Assembly (NCBI GenBank): GCA_030068075.1
Contig: CM057836.1
Span: forward strand, 64,269,788-64,333,787
Direction: 5' to 3'
Length of the DNA: 64,000 nt
DNA from: Paguma larvata
Lineage: Eukaryota > Chordata > Mammalia > Carnivora > Viverridae
In this document: positions 47,524-58,352 of the stretch, one piece after another
Position numbering within the stretch: position 1 is the stretch's first letter
Layout of the letters: each line of letters begins with the position of its first letter
Made by a program: the position numbers and the translations under genes
Notes under the pieces: generated by a model
What the model saw: only the letters and a program-made list of their open reading frames with translations
Database searches by the model: none
Told to the model about the DNA's origin: nothing

Positions 47524-47669
47524 AAGATTTGACTTGATGCTTTTGAGATACTACTGGAATGTTGTCTTCCATATGTGGTTATCTTCCATCGATACTAAAA
47601 TATCAAGCTGAAAAACTCAGCTTGCTTTATGTAAAGACTATTAAAATTAGACTTCAGTATTCTTTTGAA

Positions 47670-47872
47670 AGATTTTTTTCATGTTTGTTTATTTTTGAGA
47701 GGCACAAGCACAAGCGGGAGAGGGCGGAGAGAGAGGGAGACAGAATCCGAAAAAGACCCTGGGCTCTGAGCTGTCAGCACAGAACCCAACCTGGGGCTCA
47801 AACTCATAAACCTTGAGATCATGACCTGAGCCAAAGTCGGAATGTTTAACCAACTGAGCCCCCCAAGCACCT
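47670..47872 (-). mobile_element. SINEC_Fc-type SINE
   Basis: Reverse SINE ending gagccccccaagcacct; T-rich tail at left. Confidence 0.88.
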
Positions 47873-48346
47873 CTCTTTACTTTTTCTAGGTACCTTTCTG
47901 TTTCCTCATTAAACTTAACCTTTTTCTCATCTTTTATTCATGCCTTTTATATTCTCTTCTTCCTTCTTCCCTGAAACTACTTGACTGTGATTAAAATTCT
48001 ACTTTATAAATTTCCTCAGGCCAGAAGAGTCTTTCAATAAAATTTGTATAGTCTTAATATAGTACATAATTATCATATATTCAGTTGGATTTATTTTTGT
48101 ATTTAGAAGTAGAAATGTGCCCTTCAAAGATGCAGAGGATAAGAAAGATAGTCATGTCTGCATATTTTATACAGCTATTAAAATTAGTGTGGATTATTAT
48201 TTGAATTTCTCTACCCAGTTCTTAAATTTCACTATTTGAGCATTAAAATTTTATTTTAGTTTTTATTCCAAGATTATCTTTTGACATGTTTGCATTGTTG
48301 TAAAATATTTAATGTTAACATTGTTTTTTGATTTAATTTTTTCTAG

Positions 48347-48484
48347 GTTGAAATTCTTGAAAATGAGATTATTCAAGAAAAGCAAAGTCTTCAGAATTGT
48401 CAGAATTTAAGCAAGGATCTAATGAAGGAGAAGGCTCAGCTTGAAAAAACAATTGAAACACTTAGAGAAAATTCAGAAAGACAG
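48347..48484 (+). CDS. CCDC88A: CCDC88A window exon 11 (coiled coil)
   Basis: A 138-nt exon of 46 codons, phase 0 both sides, acceptor ttttttctag. It runs from VEILENEIIQEKQSLQNCQ to ETLRENSERQ, about residues 507-552. The donor is CAG followed by gttcat, which lacks the usual +3 to +6 purine pattern, so it is the second weak donor in this gene segment besides 17075. Confidence 0.97.
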
Positions 48485-49664
48485 GTTCATAAATTTCCTA
48501 TTAAGCAATACATTTTAAATTCTATTAGCAAGTTATTTTAAAGTTTAGGCAAAGAAAAATGTTCATATAACATGAAAAGGAAATATTTTATAATTGTTTA
48601 GATTCTAGAGTAACTGTGGTTTTCATGTTCTATCCCATACACATGGGAAGGTTGAAGTGAAAGCTTAGAATGTTTTAAGTTGCCAGTATGTTTAATAATT
48701 ATCTGGTATAAAATTTTACAATACCTGGGCTTTCAAGTGTCTGTAGAACAGGGCTGCAGATTATAAAGTTCCTGCGTGGAGTTGGGGACAGATGCAGCTG
48801 TACTCTGGCCCTATGACAGAGAGAGGTGTGTTGGTAGCGATCTTCTCTAGAGTTGGTAGAGACCTTTCTCTAGAATGCATTCATATTTGCTTTCAGGTAT
48901 TTATTGGTCACTCTCACTTTATGCTTTAGGAAACTGATAACTGGATATATTGAGTGACTTGCTATTTTAAAGTTTCTGTTGCTTTTTTAGAAGTAAAATG
49001 ACTTATTTTTTATTATCCAGGTGTAGTCCTCAGGCTACCTGTAAAAATAAAGGTTTCTATAGAGCTACAGAATAAAAATTCTAGAGCTAAGCACGAATCT
49101 GTATTTTTACAAGGTTCTCAGAATTGTTTACCAAAATTAGACCATGTTATAAAATATTAGTTTTCAAGTGTACCAGAGGATTTTGTTTTTTTGATGTTTT
49201 CCATATTAGAATTCTTGAGGAATGAATACACATACACATATATACACATAAAATACAGCAATATCAATTAAGAACCCACTGTGTATATGCATTGCAAAAT
49301 TTATTTAATGAAAATAAAAGCTTATATTCATAAAGAGATATGAGTATGCATTTCACCTATATTCCTATTTGAATTTGAAACATGTATCTATAAGTAATCC
49401 GAAGATTACTTTGATTAATATTAAATCCAGCTCTCTTAACCATTTCTTTACCTTGTGAACTCCCTAAGGAGAGAACTTTTATGACCTGGAGGTACATGTA
49501 CACAGTGGTCTGTTAGCAAATATTTGTTAGAATTAAAAGTAAGATATATTAGCACCCTTCTTTGTTCTGATTTTGCTGTTTTTGAAATGGAAAAACTGTA
49601 ATTTAAAGTATTTAATTCATGCTAATTTACATTTTTAATTTTTTCCTTTGTTTTTTTCAATTAG
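48485..49664 (+). other. Intron 11 of window
   Basis: No recognisable recent repeat or exon; AT-rich unique intron sequence. Confidence 0.7.
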
Positions 49665-50735
49665 ATTAAAATATTGGAACAGGAAAATGAACATCTGAAT
49701 CAAACCGTGGCTTCTTTAAGGCAGCGTTCCCAGATCAGTGCTGAAGCGAGGGTGAAAGACATTGAAAAAGAAAATAAAATTCTCCATGAATCTATCAAAG
49801 AAACAAGTAGCAAGTTAAGCAAGATTGAATTTGAAAAAAGACAAATTAGAAAAGAATTGGAACATTATAAAGAAAAAGGAGAACGAGCAGAAGAACTTGA
49901 AAATGAGTTACATCATCTTGAGAAAGAAAATGAATTGTTACAGAAAAAGATAACCAATTTAAAAATTACTTGTGAAAAAATTGAGGCCTTAGAACAAGAA
50001 AATTCAGAGCTAGAAAGAGAAAATAGAAAATTAAAAAAAACATTAGATAGCTTTAAAAACCTTACTTTTCAGTTAGAATCCCTAGAAAAAGAGAATTCCC
50101 AACTAGATGAGGAAAACTTAGAACTGCGAAGGAATGTGGAATCTTTGAAATGTGCAAGCGTGAAAATGGCTCAGCTGCAACTAGAAAATAAAGAACTGGA
50201 AAGTGAAAAAGAGCAACTTAAGAAGGGTTTAGAACTCATGAAAGCATCTTTCAAGAAAACAGAACGCTTAGAAGTTAGCTATCAGGGTTTAGACACAGAA
50301 AATCAAAGGCTACAGAAAGCTCTAGAAAATAGCAATAAAAAAATTCAACAGTTAGAGAGTGAACTACAAGACTTAGAGATGGAAAATCAAACATTGCAGA
50401 AGAACCTAGAAGAGTTAAAAATATCTAGCAAAAGACTAGAACAGCTAGAAAAAGAAAATAAATCATTAGAGCAAGAGACTTCTCAACTGGAAAAGGATAA
50501 GAAGCAACTGGAGAAGGAAAATAAAAGACTCCGACAACAAGCAGAAATAAAAGATACCACATTAGAAGAAAATAATGTGAAAATTGGAAATTTGGAAAAA
50601 GAAAACAAAACTCTTTTCAAAGAGATCAGTATTTATAAAGAATCTTGCATTCGCCTGAAAGAATTAGAGAAAGAAAATAAGGAGCTTGTGAAAAGAGCAA
50701 CTATTGATATAAAAACTTTAGTTACATTACGAGAG
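49665..50735 (+). CDS. CCDC88A: CCDC88A window exon 12, 1,071-nt coiled-coil exon with 31-residue repeats
   Basis: A 357-codon exon, phase 0 both sides, acceptor tttttttcaattag, donor gtaaat, about residues 553-909. It is far longer than the other exons and is entirely coiled coil, rich in Glu, Lys, Asn and Leu. The motif (L/I)EKEN occurs seven times, with variants LEQEN, LEREN and LEMEN. From exon residue 78 (base 49896) to 260 (base 50444) the sequence resolves into six units starting L-E-x-E-N-x-x-L-E-x-E-N-x-x-L; five are 31 residues and one is 28. Asn sits at the core a position in most units. Later N-to-N spacings of 7, 28 and 24 continue more loosely. The coding strand is purine-rich (long A/G runs). 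No stop or frameshift is present. Confidence 0.98.
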
Positions 50736-51058
50736 GTAAATACAGTTATCTAAATTTAAGGAAAATATTTTTATATTTTTAATTCAAGGCCTTGTTAAGT
50801 TTTTTTGGAACCTATCAGAAATTTGCATCATCTGCTTATGGTTCAAAGTAGAAATTTGGATTTGGAACTAGAGTTTCTAAATTTTCCTACTTTTGTTATA
50901 CCAAGAAGTACATGTGAATTTTATTTTTAAGATATTGTAGTAATAAGATTTCCATATGGTATCTCACTTACTACATTATGATTTTATGTTTTATTTCAAA
51001 ATAATATTAAAATATTTGGTCAAGACTGTTACTGAATTCTAAAGTGTAATAGGAAGCA

Positions 51059-51306
51059 CAACAGCCACTATTTATTGAACACTAACTATGTGCCAGGTAC
51101 TGGGCTAAGGACTTCAGAAATTGTATTTATTTATATAATTTTTACAGCTAATCCTCTATAGATTTTATGCCCATTAGATTAGAAAGCATAAGAGACATTA
51201 AGTAATTTACTGAGGATCACTCAGCTAATAAATGTCAAAGTTGGATCTCTGGATTCAAATCCAGATCTTTCAGACTCCAAGTCCCCGCAAATTATGCTCT
51301 CTAAGC
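51059..51306 (+). repeat. MIR-family element, nearly full length
   Basis: tattgaacactaactatgtg, ttaagtaatttactgaggat and tcactcagctaataaatg follow the MIR family in order. Confidence 0.75.
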
Positions 51307-51470
51307 CTGAGAATGCAAATCAGATTGGACTTTAAGAGTCAACACAGTTGGTAGTCGCTTGGATCTGTGTGTTGAAAAGAGTCGTGAAATTTATGGAGTA
51401 GATTGGCAGTAGGTCCAAGTAAAACATGGTATAGATCATGTTCATGTTCTTCACAGCATGCTTGGGTGTT

Positions 51471-51496
51471 TTTGTTTTTGTTTTTGTTTTTGCTAT
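51471..51496. repeat. (TTTTTG)n short repeat
   Basis: Four tandem gttttt units. Confidence 0.9.
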
Positions 51497-52202
51497 CCCT
51501 CTGCTGTATTCTATATGATAACTCTTTAATGTTCAATTAAAAAGTTTCTTTGCATTCTGGCAGAACGTGACATTGGGAAGTCTGCATTTCTGCTAAAGAG
51601 GCATTGAGAGGGACCCATTATTAGCTTTTTGTGTTTTTCTGTCGTTGTACTGTCCTACAGACATGAACAAGGTTCCTCATGTCTGAACTTCTAAGAGTGT
51701 CCCCTAGTTCTTCAGATCAATATGTTCTTCAGATCATTATGTTAGAACTCTTCCACTGGCAGAGGGGGATGCTTGTGGTGGGAGAAGGGTGTTGTATCCA
51801 GCATATATTCATAGGGAAAAATATGTGCTAAAATTCTAGCTCATGATTAAAAAGTTAATGGATATGTGTTCTTTTACTCACAGCTTTCAAACCTAAAGTG
51901 TTCACAAGTAAAGAGTTTCTCGAAACTTTCAGTTTTTAATACGAAAAGATACGAGTAATATTAGCAAAAAAAAAACAAAACACCCAAAAAAACAAAAAAG
52001 GAAAACCATATTGTTTGAACTTGGTTATTTTGTTGCTTAATTAGTTGTTAGTGATGAAGGAAAAATTCAACAACATTTCTATTTTTCCTGGTTTGAATTA
52101 TATATATGTATTCCTGGATAATAGTAGTTACAGTCTTGGCTGAATTTCTTAGATGTTTATGGTCATGACACTTATGTGAGTCTTGCATTCCTTTTAAAAA
52201 AG

Positions 52203-52330
52203 GATTTGGTGTGTGAAAAATTGAAGACTCAACAAATGAATAATGATCTCGAAAAATTAACTCATGAGCTTGAAAAGATAGGGTTAAATAAAGAGCGACT
52301 CTTGCATGATGAGCAGAGTACTGATGACAG
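52203..52330 (+). CDS. CCDC88A: CCDC88A window exon 13 (coiled coil)
   Basis: A 128-nt exon, entry phase 0 and exit phase 2, donor gtaagt. It runs from DLVCEKLKTQQMNNDLEK to LLHDEQSTDDR, about residues 910-952. The acceptor tttaaaaaag has A residues between the pyrimidines and the AG. A Cys occurs where I recall Ser in human girdin (DLVSEKL). Heptads fade at HDEQSTDD. Confidence 0.96.
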
Positions 52331-52788
52331 GTAAGTATTAAGTGTATTTGGCAAACAGTTTAAATTACTGGTTTTTTTTGCCCAAGCGTTCTCTCCTGTA
52401 CTAACTATAGAATATTTACATATTTCACCCTGTTTCTGATTCTCTTTTCCATAGAGAAAATTCTGTAAGAAAAAAAAAGTAAAAACTCAGATAAACACAA
52501 CCTAATACTAGAAAAGTGCTAAAATGTTACTATAAATAGTTACATATAGGAAAACAGGAAGCCACCCATGTAGCAGAAGACTGTAATTACCTATGAAAGT
52601 AAAATGAGACATTAACAACAAACAAACCCCTCTCTCTTGAAACATAAAGTTAGTTTTTATTTGAATCATGTGCTTGAATGCCTCAGTTCTTTCACTTATT
52701 TTGTCTGTCAAAAGTGGACTTAGAGAGTGGAGAAATATGAAACAAAGGAAAATATGCTGAGGTAACTAAGGAATAAAAATAATGTGGA

Positions 52789-52965
52789 GGGGCGCCTGGG
52801 TGCCTCAGTCAGTTAAGTGTCTGGCTCTTGATTTCAGAGAGTCTCAAGCAGGTTCCAGCTCAGCATAGAGCCTAACACAGGGCTTGCTCCCATGACCCTG
52901 GGATCATGACCTAAGCTGAAAATCAAGAGTCGGACACTCAACCAACTGAGCCACCCAGGCACCCC
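52789..52965. mobile_element. Fold-back SINE: two heads facing outward
   Basis: Begins as a forward SINE head (ggggcgcctgggtgcctcag) for about 49 bp, then switches at 52838 to a reverse SINE running to its own head (gagccacccaggcacccc) at 52965. The two 49-bp arms pair with about eight mismatches. No A-tail lies at either outer end. Confidence 0.9.
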
Positions 52966-53007
52966 TTTTGAGTAGTTCTTAGAGTGATGTGAAAGATGGA
53001 TTTGAAA

Positions 53008-53250
53008 GGGGCGCCTGGGCGGCTCAGTGTTTTAACCATCCTTCTCGTGATTTCAGCTTAGGTCATTGTCTCTCTCACGGTTCGTTGAGTTCGAGCCCTG
53101 CATCAGGCTCTGCACTGACAGTATAGAGCCTCTTTGGGATTCTCTCTCTCCCTCTCTTTCTGCCCCTCCCCCACTCGTGTGTGTGTGTTTGTGTGTGTGT
53201 GTGTGCGCGCGCGCGCACGTGCACACTCTCTCTGTCTCAAGTATTAAAAA
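53008..53250 (+). mobile_element. SINEC SINE carrying a TG/CG tract
   Basis: Forward SINE (ggggcgcctgggcggctcag) whose CT-rich part has turned into the alternating tract at 53177-53226 before a short A-tail. Confidence 0.9.
53177..53226. repeat. Alternating TG/CG microsatellite
   Basis: (TG)n passes into gcgcgcgcgcgcacgtgcac: 50 bp of nearly pure purine-pyrimidine alternation, a sequence type prone to Z-DNA. Confidence 0.95.
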
Positions 53251-53409
53251 ACAAAAGGAAAATGGATTAGTAAAAAGGTAAATTGGAGGCACAGATATCA
53301 GTTAGCAAGCTATTGAAACAGTCTAGGCAAGATGTGATGTGTTCATTAGTCTACACATTTATGTATATAATGAAAGGATTAGAAATTGAGATAAGGGTGT
53401 ATATTGAAC

Positions 53410-54224
53410 TGCCGGGGTCTTTGTTCCGGTGAATCTAGGGGTCCACAAAGGACGGACGGTCAGGCGAAATGAAGTGAGAGAGCCACGAGTGAGATGGAAT
53501 CTGATGACCAAGCAGGCAGCCCTGGCAATTCTGGCATCTCTGCTTTGCTGGTCTCAGTGTCTTTATTTTTAAAGGTAGCGAGTGACATTACATCAGTGAC
53601 AAGGCATTCTTTACAACATGCATTGTTGTCACAAGACCTATGAGTCATCTACAGGTTTATGGTATAAGGGAGCGTGGGGATGAGAATTACAAAAGGATTT
53701 GTGAAATGTTAACCTCAGGGAGGTGCTCAATATTTGCTGCTGATAAACAGTGCTTCTGACTTTTGGGCGAGGCTAACCTTGGGGAAGGTCCTAAGTCTCT
53801 TTACAATCTTTCCCATCAGTGTGTTAATTCTGAGAGAAGTTTTACTGAGATGTGCCTTGAGGTTTTATGGTGGGGCTGAGGGGAGCGATACCTGCAGGGA
53901 AAATCTAGTTTGGTTCAAGGAGTCTTGGGGCCTATGCCTCAATTTGTGTAACCTATCCCCAAGAGGCAACCTTGAGGTTACTTCTGGCCAGGTTACTCTC
54001 ATTCAGATTTTATCCATCAAGACCAGGTCCCCTTTTCCATATGCCATAAAACCAAAGAGCATTATGTCCCTTAGGCCAATGAAAGCAGTTCAAGAAATCC
54101 AGGCCTGAAAGATTATTTAGAAGGAGGTAAAACTAGGAGCCAGTTTGGCTGGTGGGAGCTTTTGCTTCAACCTTTCCCACGCATGGAGGGGTCTCAACCT
54201 GTGAGCCCAAAACGGCTCCCAACA
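53410..54224 (-). mobile_element. Solo LTR of an endogenous retrovirus (class II-like), copy 2
   Basis: 815 bp, bounded by TG and CA and by the exact 6-bp duplication ttgaac at 53404-53409 and 54225-54230. On the - strand it starts tgttgggagccg and carries AATAAA (complement of 53562-53567) near its 3' end. It matches 18101-19121 in the same orientation but lacks several internal stretches, making it about 200 bp shorter. No retroviral coding sequence lies beside it. Confidence 0.88.
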
Positions 54225-54691
54225 TTGAACTCATTGTTTTAGGAAATGAAATTGACACCATGATCAAATTTGGTAGATCAGGAAAAGAAGTGTCTTAAGC
54301 CACTAAACCAACGTCTTTCTTAACCATTACATTAGCTTTAGCATCACAAAGAAAATAAAAGTTCACAAACATAATTTCCTTTAAATTTCCATCTCTTCTA
54401 TCTTGGAATTTTTGTGTGTCTGCATCTGTCTTTACCTCTAATCTCAGATGGTATCCTTAACTATTGGTCTAAGCTTTTCATCTTTCTCATTGGTGTCATT
54501 CTCTCTGACCCTTTTAAGATACATTTAAGATATTATTCTTTCCATAAAGGAATAGGTAGTTTAAGTTATGGATTTGAATGTATAAATGGGTAGAATGCAA
54601 CAAAGTAAATTTAGTGGTAGAGTTACAAATAGAGTGCTGAGCGATCACTCTGCTCTTTTTTTACAGCTCTTTTCCTATGTCCTTCAATATA

Positions 54692-54933
54692 CAGTAAAAC
54701 CTTGGTTTGTAAGGACAATCTGTTCTGGAAACATGCTTATAATCCAAAGCACTGGCATATCAAAGCGAATTTCAAAACCCTGTGGTTCAGTTGTGATCAC
54801 ATGATGTTTGGCATCACATACTACTTGTATTGCAAGAAATTGCTTGTTTATCAAGTTAAAATTTATTAGAAATGTTTGCTCAATTTGCAGAACACTTGGC
54901 AGAACAAGTTACTCACAACCCAAGGTTTTACTG
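54692..54933. mobile_element. Tigger-like MITE
   Basis: 242 bp with inverted ends cagtaaaaccttggtttg and caacccaaggttttactg, flanked by TA on both sides as in Tc1/mariner-type (Tigger/pogo) elements. Weaker inverse similarity continues inward (ctgttctgg against gcagaacaag). It encodes nothing. Confidence 0.85.
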
Positions 54934-55972
54934 TAGTTTCTCAGGCCTCAATCATTTGTTCTATATGCTCTGCATTGCCATCCATCATCTTACCTGATAG
55001 TCATATTATTCTCTGCTTAGTGGACATCTCTATCTGGACAGATTAGAGGCAACTCAGGCTTCCAGTATTCAATATATCCAAAGTTAGAATCATTAAATGC
55101 TTTAAAAATATCTCTTGACTCAGGCTGATACCAAAATAAGTGAGATTTGTTCTCTGTGCTCAGTGAACTTAAAAACTGGTTAAGCAGGGGGAAAAAATAT
55201 ATATATGTATATATATACACACATACATCAACTTAACTACAGTAAAAGGCAGAATGTGATAAAATTTCTCGTATATGTACTTTAGGTTTTTATTTGGTTT
55301 AGTCATCAAGATTCTCAGGTATAAGAATTAATCATAAACTGTAGTTTGTGATTCACAAACTGTTCATGCACTGTCTTTTTTGTAAAAAATTTTTAACTGC
55401 AAATAATATAATTATTTATGAAACCACCATTCAAAAAGATAATTAAAATATTGACATTCGCATTTGCCTCTTCCTACTCTGTTATCAGTATCCAGTATCT
55501 TTGGTATATCATTCCCTTTCTAAAACATTCTGCAAGTACTCTGTACCCTTCCATGAGTTTTAAGCCTCACTATACATATCTCCTTGTATAAATATCTTAA
55601 CACATTCATATAGACAAATGCTCAATAATATAATAAACCCATCTACTTTTTTTCCCTATAAATTCTATACTTATAAAATTAAAAAGAATATTTTGGGACT
55701 TAAATCTTCCAGATGCCTTTTTTTGAGCATTAATTTTTGCTTCTGACAATCTAGGCTATAATTTGGAGCTCTGTTTACTCAGTTGATTTTTGTTTTTTTT
55801 ATGACCAGTAATAGTTTAAAGGGGGGAGTGGGGCAATAGAATAATTTCCCTCTTAAAAAAATACTGTTTACTAAGATCTCTTTATGGCATCAGTGTTTAT
55901 GGTCATAGTGATCTTTAGAAAAAATTTTGACCTCCAGCGATGAACGGTGTTATTTTTGTACTTGGATAGTAG

Positions 55973-56111
55973 GTACAAACTTTTGGAATCAAAATTAGAA
56001 TCTACTCTAAAGAAGTCTCTTGAAATTAAAGAAGAAAAAATTGCTGCTTTAGAAGCCCGATTAGAAGAATCCACAAATTATAACCAGCAGTTGCGCCAAG
56101 AACTTAAAACA
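55973..56111 (+). CDS. CCDC88A: CCDC88A window exon 14 (coiled coil)
   Basis: A 139-nt exon, entry phase 2 and exit phase 0, donor gtaagt. It completes the split Arg codon and runs YKLLESKLESTLKKSLEIK to NQQLRQELKT, about residues 952-998. Two AGs stand in tandem at the acceptor (ggatagtag). The second is used, because it restores the codon split after the previous exon. Confidence 0.96.
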
Positions 56112-57629
56112 GTAAGTGATTTCCTTGGAAAGAACTTTAATTGTCACATATTTGTACAGAAAAATGTAAAGTAGGAAACAAAAGCAATATCATTAGTATT
56201 TTGTCTTAGTAACAGATCTTGGTCTTTTAGTTTATGACAAACTATATTTTGTTTATCCACTGTAATTTATTAAAACCTGTTTCATGTGCCTACGTCTCCC
56301 ATGCAGTTAGAGGCATATCAGTATTGTGGGAATGGGATGGGGAAGAGGCAGTCTTACTCTATTGGGAAAAGCTTTCAGTGTGATACTGACACTTCACTCT
56401 GACACACTTCTCCTGTTGAAAATCCAGGTAAAAGTTTGATGGCCAAAGATGTGGGTATGACAATACCAAGTAGAAGCAAATAGTATGTGTGCTATGTGAA
56501 AGCATAAATTTGAGGTTTTCTCCTAGATCCATTTTCTTGTGATATTTGGAATAATTCTCTGAAATAAGCAAGGCAAGAGTGACTGTCTTTCTTTACATAA
56601 ATAAATTGAAATCAAAGGGTTTCCTAGGGTTATTGTATGGTAGATTGGTAAAATCATGTTCTGGTTTTTTCTCCCTTTAATCATCTCTGTAGTACCACCA
56701 AGAGTGGTTTCACAGTCAACTAAGCATTCAGATTTACAAGATTACTATCGGCTACTTTTAGAACCACTTGGTTCTAATTACAAGTATATAGCAGGACATT
56801 GTCAGGGGTCCCTCTTCATATAGTTGTCTGAGAGTCATATTCCCACCAGATGACAGTTCAAGTGCAAGACAATGTGATTCATATTGAACTTGCAGGAGCT
56901 GCCCTTACTTTGAGTCTTTAGGCTCCATAGTAGTCATCATCTCTTGGAAAAACCCTGAAGGCATAGATAAAAGATCTTCACAATGGATATACTGATTTTA
57001 AGAGTTGTTGCAGTTAGAGAAGTTTAAAGATATGGACTCCTATTAGGTATTTATAGTTCTTCTAGTCCAAATATAATTTACCAGTTAGGTAATTTTTCTC
57101 ATACGCAATCTTGCCTGATAACATAGAATGTTCCAATTTTTTCAGGTTTCCAAAGACACAGTTACCAAAGATGAATTTCCCATGTAGAAAAGGAAAATGA
57201 TTTTGTTCCTCATTTGCCCATACCATCATTGTTGGTATTTGTACCATGAAATATATATTGTTACAAAAGAAACTCTAGAATTTTGCTTAGTTAACATAAA
57301 GGATTATCCAAAAAATAAACTTTGGTGCCAGATTTAATTAATCTGCATTATCTCAGTTACAAAGAACGTCAACTTCATGAAGTAGTCAACCAGAAAATAA
57401 TTGGGTTTTGGTGTGGGTTAGTATACATGTATTTCAAGTCCAAGGGGCAGTGATTCAAAATGTCATCATTGTCTTCCACTTCCAGCCATTTTGGCATGGC
57501 TGTTCCTGGACTAGCTTCCTGCCATTCAACTGGAATTAGACTGTTTTGGCTTTTAATACTCTATCACTTGAAGACTATGAAAGTTAAGTGTGAGTTGAAT
57601 GCCTGAAGTAACTCCTAAAATAGCATGAC

Positions 57630-57960
57630 AAAAAATGGTGTAGCTAATATACCAGCAAAGGAGATAAAATAGAATTAGAAAAAAATCCAAAAAAAAAAGC
57701 AGAAAAAAGAAAAAATGAAGGAAAAAGTACAGATTGGACAAATAGAAAACAAATAGCAAAACGGTAGTTTTAAATCAAACCAGATCGATAATCACATTAA
57801 ATATAAAAGGTTTAAACACCTCAGTTGAGAGACTGAGATTAATAAGATAAAAAGGCAAGACACATCTGTATGCTGCCTCTAAGAAACCTTGGTGGAAAAT
57901 ATGTCATTTTTTAATTGAACATAAATCAGAGATTCTGATTAATGATATATAAGGTAAAGG
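57630..57960 (+). mobile_element. Old LINE-1 ORF2 fragment (endonuclease end)
   Basis: ataatcacattaaatataaa, ggtttaaacacctcagttg and gctgcctctaagaaacc follow a common L1 ORF2 block. It is diverged and broken. Confidence 0.65.
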
Positions 57961-58352
57961 AACCATTTTCGAAACGTAGTTTTAAGAACAATGGGCTAAA
58001 AATAAGCTTTGCGTATTACTCTCAGCTCTCCTTCTTAATAATGGTATGTGTCTGTAAGTCTTTATAAGGCTAGAAAAAAAACATCCTGTGGAAAATTAAT
58101 GTAAAATGGGAGACAGGAAATGATGTCACTCATCTCTTAGGGTATTAAAAGTAATTTAAAAAAACCCTCAAAACTAGAAAATTGGGATCCCAGAACACCT
58201 ATTAGATCATTCAGCCATGCTTTAAATTATATTCTATATAGAGCATCTTTTTTCTTCAGTCTCCACTTCATTATTTTCTAACTGGGTATTAGCAAAGTTT
58301 ATTGTTGAGTCATAAGTTTCGTAAGGTTTGCTTTAGATGTTGAATTATTTTA

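Larger units (their letters stand above)
44478..48346 (+). other. Intron 10 of window
   Basis: Contains an old L1-like stretch (44580-44960), three SINEs including an inverted adjacent pair, an AAT repeat, a MER5-like element (46690-46877) and two more SINEs. 47880-48340 shows nothing. Confidence 0.75.
50736..52202 (+). other. Intron 12 of window
   Basis: Contains a nearly complete MIR (51059-51306) and a short (TTTTTG)n run near 51471-51496. Otherwise nothing. Confidence 0.75.
52331..55972 (+). other. Intron 13 of window
   Basis: Contains a fold-back SINE (52789-52965), a SINE with a TG/CG tract (53008-53250), a solo LTR (53410-54224) and a Tigger-like MITE (54692-54933). 54940-55970 shows only an AT microsatellite near 55196-55225. 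Confidence 0.75.

Noticed and set aside
49674..50753. A single-exon 359-codon gene
   Set aside because: It is the long internal CCDC88A exon (49665-50735); an acceptor precedes its Met and a donor cuts its end, and neighbouring exons join in frame.
18101..54224. One provirus with 5' and 3' LTRs enclosing the middle of the window
   Set aside because: The two LTRs have different flanking duplications, and the DNA between them is CCDC88A exons and introns, not retroviral genes.
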